From the NCBI GenBank assembly GCA_017654935.2, contig CM065695.1, forward strand, positions 37,449,283 through 37,513,282: a stretch of 64,000 nucleotides of DNA. The letters are read 5' to 3'. Every line of letters starts with the position of its first letter. Position 1 is the stretch's first letter. Shown here piece after piece: positions 10,848 through 23,100 of this stretch. The position numbers and the translations under genes were made by a program. The notes under the pieces are model-generated. The model made no database searches, was not told the origin of the DNA, and worked only from the letters and a program-made list of their open reading frames with translations. This DNA is from Phymorhynchus buccinoides (taxonomy: Eukaryota; Mollusca; Gastropoda; Neogastropoda; Raphitomidae).

Positions 10848-12269
10848 TTTTACCATTCTGATTGCACTGGTTCAGTTTCCACTAAAGACATCTAGATCTA
10901 TGCGATGTTTTGTTGTTGTTTGTCCTTCATCTTCTTTGTTTTGATCGGCTTCCTTCATCAGGTTGAAGATTCTACGAATATTGGAAATATAAAAAAATGA
11001 AGAGGGTATCACAATTCTGATCGAGTCACAAGAAAGAAGAAAAAAAAAGTATCAAACTAATCTATAAAAGAATATAAATAGATAATAAAAGAAGTGAAGA
11101 ATTTTTTCAAGCCAATTATAACTGGTCAGCAAGTGTTCAAACTATTATGAGAAAATTATTAAAAATCAACACACACACACAAATCAACAGCTATAATTAT
11201 AAAACAAAACAAAAAACTATTTCCCTCAAAAACAAAATGAAAAAAGACATAAGCGCACTTTTCTTGTGTGGAGTTATGTTGTTTCTTTGAATAAAGATTT
11301 TACCATGGAGTGAAATGTTTCAAGGCATCAAGTTTGGGTGACTCAAGTCATAAAACCGACTGATGATATGATGATAAAAACTGATGGGATTCGATGAGAG
11401 AGAGAGAGAGAGCAGCAGCACAGGGGAAGCTACCCATACAACCCAAAGCAACACTCTTTGAGTTTGAAAACCACTGAAATCAACTTCCTGTGCATTGAGA
11501 AAGTCCGTTCACGTGTTGTTGAGACCTCCGTGTTTGTGCGAAGAAGTGTTTGGCTTGGCTGTGATGTAAATATTGGAAATTGAACATAAAATCGGTACGT
11601 AAGATAATAGTAATAATAATGGTCGCTTACATAGCGCAACACCTCTCAGTTGCTGATTCCTTTCCTTCCTTTCTAGTTTCCATAAACTGATACTCAGTGA
11701 TACTGTGATAGTGATAGTGATAAAGGATTAAACTTAAAGCGACCACAATCACTTTTGACTATTCTGTCGCTGTTACTTCTCTTCTTCTTCTCTTGAGGAC
11801 CCTTCTTCTTGCAGATATAGCGTCCTCCATCAACAATTTGATGACTATGACGCTTACGACGTGGGGGGTTTCCCACTAATCAGTAGACTTGTGTGAAACT
11901 GAAAGACTTGCTGCCCAGATGATCAGCTCAAATTGCTGCACTCACTCAGTCACTGTCACTGTGAGTGTGACCCAGTGCACCGTCCTTCGACTCCAGGCTT
12001 CAGCACCACCTGAAGTGGACCAACATCCCAGACCTTGGAGGAGAGCCAGCACCAGCACCAGCTGAGCTCTCTAGTCTCAGTCATAACCCAGCACTAAAAC
12101 CCTCAACAGATGCTCCCACCCCAGTCCCTTCATCAAGTTCATGCTCACCCCCATTTGTTTTTACCCCTGTAGTACATGTATAGTACTAGTAAGGGATCTG
12201 TTGTTTTGTTCATTCACCTATTTACTAATTTTGCTTAAGCACCAGTGTTTTATTTGTGCAAATTCTTGT
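10254..12269. other. Intergenic, no gene recognised
   Basis: AT-rich sequence with short CT/CA microsatellites at 10807-10848. 11580-11650 has the (AAT)n plus TACATAGCGCAAC signature of a minus-strand non-LTR 3' end. No open frame here has exon-like neighbours or recognisable protein similarity. Confidence 0.5.
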
Positions 12270-12494
12270 TTTAATAATAATAATAATAATGAGGACAATT
12301 TATATAGCACCCATCCTACTATGTAGGCTGCAGAGCGCTTTACATACAATTGAAATGAAATAAAAACATGAAACAAAAATCCAATAACATGAGCAAACAA
12401 AACAATAGGCCCACCGGTCAGACTTCGTTTGGCCGGTAAAAATACACATAACAAACAGCAACAACAACTGCTGTGACTACTACTACTACTACTA

Positions 12495-12526
<32 letters not shown>

Positions 12527-13640
12527 CACCACTACTACTACTACTAGTACTACTACTCATAATAGGCCTAATACAAGTATGCATTGTCACACAATTCGCA
12601 AGCATAAGATAACAGCACATATATATTCACAACAACAACACACACACAACCACCCGCACACGCACACACACACAGACACACAACATGCATACGTACACTC
12701 ATATAGGGGCCTACATGAACGCATCACACGCATACACACAACAAAAACATGCGCACGCTCACATACACCACACACACACATGCGCGCACGCACACATGCA
12801 CACACGCGCGCACACACATACACACACACACACACATAGAACACGTGATGACACACATACACATAACAAGATGGACAAATAGAGTGGCTGGCAATATCTC
12901 TAAGTTTTAGATGTACTCTGCAGCTGCAGTTTGAAGTAGTGGGTTTTCAGAGCAGACTTAAACGTTACAAAGCATTTGGCATGACGGAGGCTGGAAGGGA
13001 GTGAGTTCCAGAGTGTAGCAGCTGAAACGGAAAATGCTCTGGAGCCGTGTTGTTTCCGATGGTAAGAGGGAATTTAAAAAATACGGTCATCAGAGGAAGA
13101 ACGTAGGCAACGGGCAGGAACGTAAATCTGGAAAAGGTTGCAAAGATAGGCTGGTGCGTCTTTTGTAACGATTTTGTAGCAGAGGCAGGCGGATTTGTAT
13201 TTGATTCGGTATTCGATTTTGAGCCAGTGTAGTTTCATTAAAAGATCTGATGTATGGTGTCGTTTTGGTACTCTGAATACAAGGCGCGCGGCAGAATTTT
13301 GAACACGTTGAAGAGGCTGGAGAGAGGTTGTAGGAAGGCCTAGGAGGAGGGCATTGCAATAATCTAATCTAGACAGAATACAGGAAGTGACAAGTGTCTT
13401 TGTGGCCTCTTCAGTCAGAAAGGGCCTAATTGAACTAATGCGACGGATTTCAAGAAAGCAGGCTTGACAGATTTTGGTAATGTGTTGTTTCAAAGATAGA
13501 TGAGAGTCAATATGAAGGCCGAGATCACGAACACAGGACATAAACGTTATTTCGGTGGAACAAAGCTCTATAGAGGGTGGGAGATTTTGAGCATGATTTT
13601 GTTAGATGATGCAGCTTGTCTTGATCAACTGGTAAGTTCA
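12270..13640 (-). mobile_element. Non-LTR retrotransposon fragment: reverse transcriptase C-terminal region and 3' UTR
   Basis: The minus-strand frame 13541-13074 encodes a C-terminal reverse transcriptase region with the family features VRDLGLHID, SRLDYCNALLLGLP and LQRVQNSAARLV, then LHWLKIEYRIKYK. After one in-frame stop (TAA at about 13074) the same frame continues with SYHRKQHGSRAFSVSAATLW and NSLPSSLR and ends near 12905. The 3' UTR holds (CA)n and (TAC)n microsatellites and terminates in GCGCTCTGCAGCC...GTGCTATATAAATTG followed by (ATT)n at 12272-12290. The element is 5'-truncated and disabled by the stop. It is Jockey/CR1-like in character; the clade is not settled. Confidence 0.85.
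12480..12860. repeat. (TAC)n and (CA)n microsatellites within the retroelement 3' UTR
   Basis: TACTAC/CACCAC repeats at 12478-12557 and CACA/TGCG-type repeats at 12635-12860. Open frames across them are low complexity. Confidence 0.85.
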
Positions 13641-14464
13641 ACTCATCGAAGTTGACCAATTTTGACTTGCGTCTCTTTTGCATGCGGACGGCAATATTCT
13701 ATATCATTATTTTGAAATTTTAAAAAAGAGGGGGGAGGGGTGGGTGGGTGAAATGTTTCAGTGTTCCTACTTCTGATATGCCCACCATTAGTACTGCTTT
13801 TCTATTAGTATTACCTGATATATTTCTCTCATCCCGTGCTGCGCATCTTCGTCTTTGAACCCCTGTATATGTCAATAATTGCCGATAAACGGCAGGTGGA
13901 CATTACTGGAAGAAGAAGAAGTGAAGCTGCCGGACAGCCGCAATGGCCAATGCTTTTCAGCCCCCAGCAGGGGACCTAGTCCGGCCCCAACCCAGCCTAA
14001 TGCTGGGCCAGGCCCACAGTCGCCAGATCAGAACAGCAGCAAGGATGGATAAGGGGGGGATGGGGAGTTTGTCTTTTTGGTTTGGGCCTGGGCATTGTCT
14101 TACTCTTATGGAGTGTCTAGGGTCGGCTAGTTCCCAGCTTTTGGGGGTGAATGTGAAAATTATAAGCTGCCGGCAGCTCCCTGCTGTTCTCCCCATCCCA
14201 GTCCAGAATTTCAATTATGAATTTTATTTTGTTTGCTGCATCTGATTTTTCTTCTACTGAACCCAAGTAAATCTAATAGTATGTCACTATGTGTGTTAGC
14301 TGATTTTTGTCTTCTGTTCTACTTTTTCTTTTCTCCTCTTCTGCTTCTTTTTCTTTGGTCACCCCCTAATAATATGTGTGCATACTTCTATAAAAACAAG
14401 CTGACCACCACCACAGCAGAAGAAGATCTACATTTAACATAATATATAAATAAGCACTGAACAA
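13641..14464. other. Intergenic, no gene recognised
   Basis: 13840-13920 ends in a (GAA)n tail like those of the window's interspersed repeats. 13920-14230 is GC-richer, with CTGCCGG motifs at both ends, but no protein is recognised on either strand. Confidence 0.45.
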
Positions 14465-14566
14465 ATGCAGCCTAGCAAATTAGTTAGGCGCATAACGGCA
14501 GCATGACGCATCTGCGCTCATTATTGACAGGAAACTGTCTGAGCGATCAAAGAAGAAAAACAAGAA
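14465..14566 (-). mobile_element. Family R head A fragment
   Basis: Reverse complement of the head containing GCGCAGATGCGTCATGCTGCC, as at 39108 and 44686; ends in AAGAAGAAAAACAAGAAGA. Confidence 0.6.
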
Positions 14567-14611
14567 GACTGAACAAATGGTTGAATCCAACGACAGTATC
14601 TGAAATTATTC

Positions 14612-15005
14612 TGAGCGATTTTCGCCTAACTTTTGTATTTGATCGGGTAAGGGCTAGGGTTAGAAACAGTTTAAGGTTATTTTCATGCACAGAAAGTTTG
14701 AAGCGTGAAAATGATCAGCAAGGAAAAACGAACGTAAACCCTCTAAATTCTGCATTGCCATTAGTGTTGCCATACAGCTTGGGAAATTCCAGTAAAATTA
14801 CTAAAATCAGTAAAATGACGACCGTTAAATGCTAAGTTCACTGCACATACAGATATATATATGGCAACGCTTCGAGCAGCTGTTTATTTTCGTTAGTTAT
14901 ATTTATAAATCTTTGATTCTGATGAAAAAAGCCCTAAGCTGATTCTAACCCTATTCCTTACCCGATGAAGTACAAAAGTTGGGTGAAAAAAAGATGCTCA
15001 AAAAT
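14612..15005. mobile_element. Inverted-repeat element, about 390 bp
   Basis: GATCGGGTAAGGGCTAGGGT (from 14641) and its neighbourhood are matched in inverse orientation by ACCCTATTCCTTACCCGATG (about 14949-14968). Arms are about 60 bp and imperfect. It lies immediately left of the duplicated SLC7A6OS exon 1. Confidence 0.55.
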
Positions 15006-15021
15006 AATTTTCGATCTCAGT

Positions 15022-15390
15022 CTCAAAATAAATTTCATTTCCATTCCAATCCAATCTTTTACGAATGAAAGCCTAAAATGATTAAGAAACTTTTCACCTG
15101 TGGTTTGGAATTTTGTCAAGATGGCCGCAGTCATCAAAGTCAAGAGAAGACCAGACGAAGATACCGCTGAAAACCTGATCGTCCAATACAAAAAGAGCAG
15201 AACAGACGAGAAATTGAAGGTATGCTTTGAATTTGTGCATTATAATGTTTGCACGCACGTGTGACTTACTCAGTTACTGACTTCTTACTGGGTTTTTAGT
15301 CACTAAATTAGTCACAGTGAGTTAGTGTCTTAGTCAAGTTAGTGACAGTCACAGAGTGAGTGAGAGTCAGTTGTTTTTGGTTTGGCTTTG
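15022..15390 (+). pseudogene. Partial duplication of SLC7A6OS exon 1 with flanks; exon open, 51 bp deleted
   Basis: The segment matches about 235-650: same leader (AATAAATTTCATTTCCATTC), same TISU-like start CAAGATGGCCGC, same exon 1 with substitutions, same donor AAG|GTATGC, and the following GTCACT-type repeats. The copy's exon would be 15122-15220 (33 codons, starting MAAVIKVKRRPDED). Relative to the parent it lacks 51 bp (17 codons), an in-frame deletion between GACGAGAA and the final codons. No exon 2 or 3 copy follows, so alone it cannot make the protein. Because start, frame and donor are intact, it could act as an alternative first exon for UTP4 downstream; that is inference. Otherwise it is a processed-free gene fragment. 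Confidence 0.8.
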
Positions 15391-15498
15391 TTTGTAAACC
15401 CACTCTGTGATATATTAGTGTGAATGTTTTTTTTACAAACAGGTAACAGTCAAACAGGCACCGAGGCAGGAAGGCAGACAGACAGTCCTGAACACACA

Positions 15499-15499
15499 G

Positions 15500-15553
<54 letters not shown>

Positions 15554-15560
15554 ACACACA
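15499..15560. repeat. (CA)n microsatellite
   Basis: Nearly uninterrupted CA repeats. Confidence 0.9.
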
Positions 15561-15937
15561 GTGAATGCACTTCTTTTTCTTTTTTTTTAAACCTACACTT
15601 TACTAAGTGAAGGTACAGCGACACAATAGTCAAAAGTAACTGGTTGCTATATATGGAAGAAAGGAAAAAGGTATTATTTATATTTTTGCCAATATCTTTT
15701 ATTTTTAACAAAAGTCTGTAAAAATACTAAAGAGAGTTGTAAAAAATAAAAAAAGTTCAACTGGATACATGTTCAACTTTAGTCTTAAAACTTTAGTTCT
15801 TAAGAACTACACAGACAAATCACCAGGCTGTGTTGATGGAATGCTAGGGCAGCTGCGGTGGGACAGTGTAGAAGAGGGGAGGAAGACCAACCGCTTGTGC
15901 CTGGTGCACAAAATCAACAACGTACTAGTTGACTTTG

Positions 15938-16070
15938 AGAGCCCCCACGTCACGTGTCAAAATCACGGTTTTCACGTGTATTCCCTCTTATAAGTTATAG
16001 CTGGTAAGAAATCTTAAGAAATCTTCCTAGCATAAGAGGGAATGTGACACGTGACGTGGGGGGTCTTTAA
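15938..16070. mobile_element. Short inverted-repeat element with CCCCCACGTCACGTGTC ends
   Basis: GCCCCCACGTCACGTGTCA on the left pairs with TGACACGTGACGTGGGGGG on the right across about 130 bp. A related left half (GGTCACGTGTCAAAATCACG) is at 46060-46110. Confidence 0.65.
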
Positions 16071-16838
16071 CCCGAACCAGTACCTGGTACTTTCGTCCCA
16101 ACGACAAAAGGATCACAGATACTCTAGACCAGTAGAGTGGCTGCTCTTTCCAAATTTCATCAGTGGATTATTTGTTTTTACAAGCAGAAGTGTGGATTTA
16201 GTCTGTAAGTCAATCAAATAATGTCCCTTTCACTTTTTTGTGTCCTGTTTATATTAGAATTGGAGTTCAACATGACAATTTCTGGAACATGGGCCTGCAG
16301 ACCTCCTGTGCGTTTTGTGTGTTTGTGTATGTGCATGTGTGTGTGTGTGTGTGTGTATGAGTGTGTCATGGTCCCAATCAGTAAATCTTTTTAGAGTATC
16401 TGACTATCTCTACCACCAATTTTCAATTTTAAAGGGTAAGCCTACCTCAAAGTCAATTTTTCAAAGGGTAAAATCATTAACATTTAACATAACACAATTA
16501 TTGATGTTCACGCACATATGCACACACACACACACTCACTCACACACACATGCACACACTCTTATAAAATTAAATGGACAGTCACAAAAAACACATATCA
16601 TATGCATGTGAATGTGAATTGTGATTAAAACGGAAAACCCGAAGTACAGAACAAAGATGTTTACCGCAATTGTAGTTTAAAAAAATCAGATTTCTTGAGT
16701 GCAACGTTTTCCTTTTCACAAGGACTCTTTTTGTTGTTGTTTTTTACCTGAAACTGAACTTCCTATAAAAAAAAAATGTCAAAAAAAGAAGAAGCAAATA
16801 CAAGTGATTCAGGGCATTTTGAACGTGGTCGCTCTAGC

Positions 16839-16874
16839 CCGGAAGTGCCCTCTCCCTCAAATGACGCCATATTG
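16839..16874 (+). promoter_or_regulatory. Candidate UTP4 promoter: ETS and YY1/CRE-like sites
   Basis: CCGGAAGTG (16839-16847, ETS/GABP type) and TGACGCCATATTG (16862-16874, half-CRE overlapping a YY1-like GCCATNTTG) lie about 260 bp upstream of the UTP4 ATG. This pairing is common in TATA-less housekeeping promoters. No transcription start is visible directly. Confidence 0.35.
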
Positions 16875-16961
16875 TTTAAAATGCAGCTAGGCACGGCTTA
16901 TCAGACTCGAACATGAAAAGGAGAAATAAAGAAGCCAACAGTGTATTTTCTGATGGAGTTG

Positions 16962-17075
16962 TCCCCCTGAACGCCCCAACAGAGCTCTGCCTCTGTACCC
17001 CGCCGTGGCTTGGGCGGCCCCTGGACCCTTGCCTTTCAGTTTTGTTTTGTTTTCATTTTGGGGAGTTGCTCCCAT
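16962..17075 (+). repeat. Interspersed repeat copy next to UTP4 exon 1
   Basis: The GCTCTGCC...CTGTACCC...CCCTTGCCTTTCAGTT stretch recurs at 19062-19180 in UTP4 intron 2. If the UTP4 leader is unspliced, this repeat is part of its 5' UTR. Confidence 0.55.
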
Positions 17076-17125
17076 GTTTATTGAATTTTATTTTGTTTCA
17101 CTTTCAGCGCAGCTTAGACACGGAG

Positions 17126-20100
17126 ATGGGAGAGTTTCATGTGCACCGTGTGCGCTTCTTTGAGCACACTCCATGTGCAATCCACTGCATGGCCTACGAC
17201 AAACAGAATGGAAAGCTGGCACTATCCAGGTCAGTCGATTGTATACCCGTAAAAACTGGACTATAAGACGCACCTGTATATAAGCCGCACCCCTTAAATT
17301 AACAAAATAGTAGGTATTTATTCACATATAAGCCGCACCAGTTTATAAGCCGCAGAGAACATTGTATAACATGTGCACAAACCAACACAAATATACATAT
17401 TCTCCTATCAGAACATGAGTATTTAATGTCCTCAGACACTTTAAACATGAGATTTGAATCTATTGATTACCAAAACCAGTTTTGAGTAAAGAAGCTAAAA
17501 GAATGTGGCCTCAAAATAGGCTGATGACTTTACTGGTTTCGTAGAATGTGGCCAGAAACAGATTTGTAGGATCCCCCGGTTAATCATTCGCCAGAAACTG
17601 ATAAATGTAGAATAGAAAAAAATCCACAGATAAGCCGCATCAGTCTGTAAGCCGCATGGGCCAAAGTTGAGGAAAAACGTAGCGGCTTATAGTCCGCATT
17701 TTACGGTAGTCAGATCAGTAAATGAAACTGTTTAGTGTTTTCTTTACATTTTGAGTTGCTGCATGGTTTTGTTAGATTGTTGAATTTGCTTGCTGGCCGC
17801 TTAGCCCATAGACTGCTGTGTAACGTATCGGTCATATACTGACTTGATGTCATCAGATGAAGAGGAACAACTCTGATATGCTGGCTTTTGCTCTAACACA
17901 GTCAAGCAAGTTATATCCCCAGACCATTTTGCCTGATTGGCTCTATCAGTTGTCTTTTTTACGGCGTGATTTGTACAATGACTTTTTCTTTAATTTTCTC
18001 TGGTACATGTAGTGGCACTGGCAGTCAAGGTGTTTAACTGCCTTGTTGGTTGTAGTTGTAGAACAGCAGTAAGCAAAATCAACTTTTACTCTATTATATT
18101 ATTGATTGAAGTTGACCCTCGTGCCTGTGGACGACCCCGCCCCCTCCACGAGTCTCTAACCAAGAGGATACCAGGGGGTCTTTAGTAAAAAAAATAGTTC
18201 CCCCATCTTCTGGAAGTTCTGTGCTTGTAACTTCCTCTAAGCTGCCGCTCTCTTTGACTCTGCCTTTTCCTTTTGCTTTCTATCATCTACTATCTTTCCG
18301 ACTTATTGGCCCATTCTCCTGTTGTTGTTTTTAAAATATCTTCCAAATATATTTTCTTCTTTGAGCTCCTCCAAAATCAGAATGTGTCGGCTGTACGCAG
18401 TGGGGAGATCAATGAAAACTGAAAACAAGACACATATGTACCATGGCCATATGGTCTGGGTACGCAGAAGAAGAAGAAGTTGACAAATCCAAAAGATTCT
18501 TTACTGCTATGTCATAATTGTGTGATTTGTTTTGACAAGGGAGTGCAGGTTACATTCATTGTAAATTTACATTGACCAGTAAAAAATAATCTTTTGTCTG
18601 AATTGTGTCATGTTGATGGATCATGTGGTCATGACATTGTTTCAGGTCTGACGGTTCCATTGAGATCTGGAGCAAGCCTGATGACTGGTTCCAGGAGAAG
18701 GTATGGTTCTGTGATTTTGTTAGTCAGCCTGAAGGCAGTGAAGCTCTAGTGAATACATAATTTGTATCAAACGCATGGGTGCTACTCTTTCAGTTTTACA
18801 CTGATTTCAGTATTTTTCATTTTACAAAAAACTGAACTTCTTTTTTTTTTTATTCATAAAAAAACTGAAGTTCAGTTAGTTCTATCTTGGAAATTCAGTT
18901 GGTTCTGTCTTGGAAGTTCAGTTGGTTCTATCTTGGCAGTTCAGTTGGTTCTATCTTGGAAGTTTACAAAGGCAATGTAATAATTTTATAAGGCTTATCG
19001 CATCTCAAACTGTCTCTGTCTATCATTTTAACTGTCTGTCTCGTTATCTCTCTCTCTTAAATTGCCCCCCTGAATCGTCCGACGGGGCTCTGCCCCTGTA
19101 CCCTGCCGGGGCCTTGGGTCCTTGGAACCCTGCCTTTCAGTTGTTTTCATTTGGGGGAGTTGCACACATGCAAACATCAAATCTGCATGATCTGACAACC
19201 AACATTCATGCGCAATAAATACAGGCTCCGTAGGTATACACTGAATCATCTGCATCAATATTATGTTTATAGAGTTTTCTAAATAAGTGAAGAAATTGTT
19301 TTATTAATGTGTACTGAAGATCCATTGGAAATAACTTAACCCTTTCATCGCTAGCCATTCCTCAGCCAAAATGTACCATTAAACTTACCTGGGTAGAGAA
19401 AAGATTTCGCCTGGAATACTGGGGATTCCTCTGTGACATGCCTAAAATAGGGCCTATCCTTACCTCACAAAATTAAGAACATTAGGTCACTGGATACCAG
19501 ACCCTCATTTGATGCCTCATTGTGGTGCCAAGAGGCGACAGTGGTGATGAAAGGGTTAAACTGATGAAAATTGGTTTTCCATGTTCAGGTTCGTGCACAA
19601 AATTTTAATGCATTCAGAGTTGATTGAAGAATGTCCTAATAATGCCAATAGACAAGGGATATTTTATGAATTATTCGTATTTGCACATTAATTTTTAAGC
19701 ACAAGCAAATGAGGCTTTGTGCTACTCCTTGCCGACACGAAAGGGCGATAATTTTAGGCCCGAACTGCTGATGCCCCCTGGTGATGAGTCAGGAGCAGAT
19801 AATTTTCTGTGGCTATATGCTACTAGTTCCTGACAGGCAAGGGCGATAATCTTAAGTAGGTGGCGTTCGCATCTCAGGGCACGAGACAGGGGCAGAGAAT
19901 TTTCTATATAAAGCGTCATTCCAATACTCATGCTTAGGGAACAGCAAACAAGCAAACTTTATATTAAGTCAAGTTAAGGAGAAAGGTGGCAGAGTGGTTA
20001 AGACGTTCGCCTGCCAAATGTAATGCATGACTGCAGCGTGAGTGACCCGGGTTCGAATCCCGGCCTTGCCCTTTCTTTCTAGTTTGACAGGAAAATTTAA

Positions 20101-23100
20101 CTGAATGTCCAGTCCTTCGGATGGGGACTTAAAGCTAGTCTGATCCGTGCGCTTTACGCACGTAAAAATCCCACGGCAGTTGAAAGTCGGTAAGAGCAGG
20201 GAGAAATCCCGCTGCCTGGCATGGCCAAATTGATAGCTAGGTTTTTTAAGTGCCCACACCCCCTCCTCACCCTGTGTTCCCCCCAAAAAAAAATATTAAA
20301 AAAAATTGTGTAGGTGCTGCACTTGCGGCGACGTTCTCTCCAGGGGAGAGCAGCCTGAATTTCACAGAGACAAGTCTCTGAGACTAGAATATATACCAAA
20401 TACAATACAATACAATACAAATGTAACTAACAATTAACACTGGTAATGTTGGGTTTCTCCAGGTGATAGCAGTGGCTGAGGAGCGCTCAGTTGAAGGAGT
20501 AGTGTGGCTCGGCTGTCGCCTCTGTGATAGCAGTGGCTGAGGAGCGCTCAGTTGAAGGAGTAGTGTGGCTCGGCTGTCGCCTCTTCAGCGTGGGTTTGGA
20601 TTCCAACGTGGTGGAATACGACCTTGCCTCCCTCTCATACAATACAAATGTAACTAACAATATTAACACTGGTAATGTTGGGTTTCTCCAGGTGATAGCA
20701 GTGGCTGAGGAGCGCTCAGTTGAAGGAGTAGTGTGGCTCGGCTCTCGCCTCTTCAGCGTGGGTTTGGATTCCAACGTGGTGGAATACGACCTTGCCTCCC
20801 TATCCATCAAGGTAGAGAATCTTAATTAGAAATTTAAAAAAGTAGCCCTCCACCTTCTTTTGGATCGGAGGGGTGTTGTGATTGATCACGTGTGTGCGAT
20901 ATGTTGTGAACCACTGAACTGAATCACTCCAAATTTTGCGTGGTGGTGTATTACAAGAAGGTGATATGCCCTGTTGAGTAACTATGGGATGAGACGCGAT
21001 TTCCAGAGTTGTTCTTTATAGAGTTTCTCCAGAGTTTTTGTTCTTTGAAGTAACACGGGCACCAATGGAGCAACCAGATATTAGGGAGATGTAAAGGGAT
21101 GTGTTGTTGTTGTTGTCGTACCCTGGCTTAAAGACTCCAGGGATCATCCCAACAGCCAAAGCACTTGAACACTATGGCACAAATGCACCAGCCAAGGTTG
21201 AGAACATTACGTGTGTGACTGTTTTTGATTACCCCGCCACGTGGGCAGCCACACTCCGACTTCGGAGGATAAAGGGATGACTTTCATAGGTGTGTGATGG
21301 TGTGTCATCAGATCCCATTGTGGTGGAGGGCTTGTTGCCTGGATATACAACTGGATGTACAAACAATGACAATAGTATTCCGTCCTATGTAATGGGGTGG
21401 AATCCTGATTACTTTCACCATATTTTTCAGACTGTAGATTGAGACCCCTGCAGAAAGGTGGCAGAGTGGTTAAGACATTCGCCTGCCGAATGTAATGCTT
21501 GACTGCAGCGTGAGTGACCCGGGTTCGAATCCCAGCCTCGCCCTTTTCTAGTTTGACATGAAAATCGAACTGATGGTCCAGTCCTTCGGATGGGGACTTA
21601 AAGCTGGTCTGACCCGTGCGCTTTATGCACGTAAAAATCCCACGGCAGTTAAAAGTCGGTAAGAGCAGGGAGAAATCTCGCTGCCTGGTATGGCCAAATT
21701 GATAGCTAGGTTTTCCAAGTGTGCCCACACCCGTCCTCACCCTGTGAGAAGAACAAAAATTAAGTAGGCGCTGCACTTGCGGTGATGCGCTCTCCGGGGG
21801 AGAGCAGCCCGAATTTCACAGATAAGTCTGCGACTAGAATATACCAAATACCAAACCATACTGTGAGTGATAATATAGTAAGAAAATATAATAACAAAAA
21901 TTAGTTTTGTGTAAAATTTGGGTGGTGCGCCTTACATTACAATAAGGTGCGCTTTATAAGTCATAGTCCGAAAAATATGGTAGTTCTTAACTGATTTTTT
22001 ATTTTATTTTGCTAATTGTTGAATTTTCCTTACAGAGGCAAGCCTCGTGCAATGTGGGAGCTATCTGGTGCGTGACGAAGAACGAGGAAGAACAACAGTT
22101 GGCTGTAAGTTACTGTGCTTCAATCTTCTTCATGTATCGTGTATAGATCTAGTTGAACTCATTTAAATCGTTCCGGCCATATATGTCCGGAATTAATAGA
22201 TAGCGATGCATTTGCTTCAAGGGAAGTAAATCTGTGTGCACATCATACCTTGGTCACTTCTAAACTCGCTTTGCTCCCTTAGACCACAATTTTGCCTCTG
22301 ACTTTGTTTTTGTAGTGGCTTGTTGTGGGGAAAACAATCGGTGTAGAGAGTTTTTCTATATAAAGTCTATATATAAAAATGTCTGATCTACCACTTCCCT
22401 ATGTCTAACCCTGAAGTAAAAACCCGTAATCTTCTTTCATTTCTCCTTTTGTTTATGTCTGCTTTGTTTGTGTGTATGGCTGGAGTGATTTGTGAGTTAT
22501 TTTAATAATTCAAAATGGTTGCGATGCGAAGGAGTTAAAAGAGAGCACTGTGTATAATTTGATTGCATCATATCTACATTATCATTTACATTTTAGACAA
22601 TATTTTCTAGTGAGAGAAATTTTCATAAGAACAGTTTTATGCAGATATTCTCACAATTTTGTTCTCTGTATGGATTCATTTTGTTCAGAGTGAACTCATG
22701 CCGACATGTATTTTTATGCTTCCGGCATAATTTGTACACATTTTTGAGCATTTTGTTAAATTTTGTAATGTACATTTATTAATGTTTACTTTTTTCTTAA
22801 ATCATGCAAAGCCTAGTGAATTCTGTGTGTGCCCCATAGTCAACAATACAATGTCACTGACAAAACACAGACCATCTAATTTTCCATCACGCATTCGTCA
22901 TTGTAGACATAACTCTGCACTAAGGTGGTTGGTGTTTAAATAGTAAAAACGTCCTCGAAATACTTTAACCCTTTCACCGCCAGCCATTTTTCAGCCAAAA
23001 TAATATCATTAACTCTTCTACTACCAAGTATTACTTAGACTGTTTACTGTTGAGCACTTAGTAATTTTTGCAGCTGCACTGATTTTCGCACATACTCACT

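Noticed and set aside
13957..14245. Overlapping open frames on both strands in a GC-richer patch
   Set aside because: No recognisable protein on either strand; GC composition alone lengthens the frames.
16913..17125. 71-codon N-terminal extension of UTP4 from ATG 16913
   Set aside because: It reads through an interspersed repeat (second copy at 19062), ends at a good acceptor (17107), and family members start at MGEF.
19984..20070. Functional tRNA gene
   Set aside because: A and B boxes are present but the sequence continues into a SINE body with several dispersed copies and the acceptor stem does not close.
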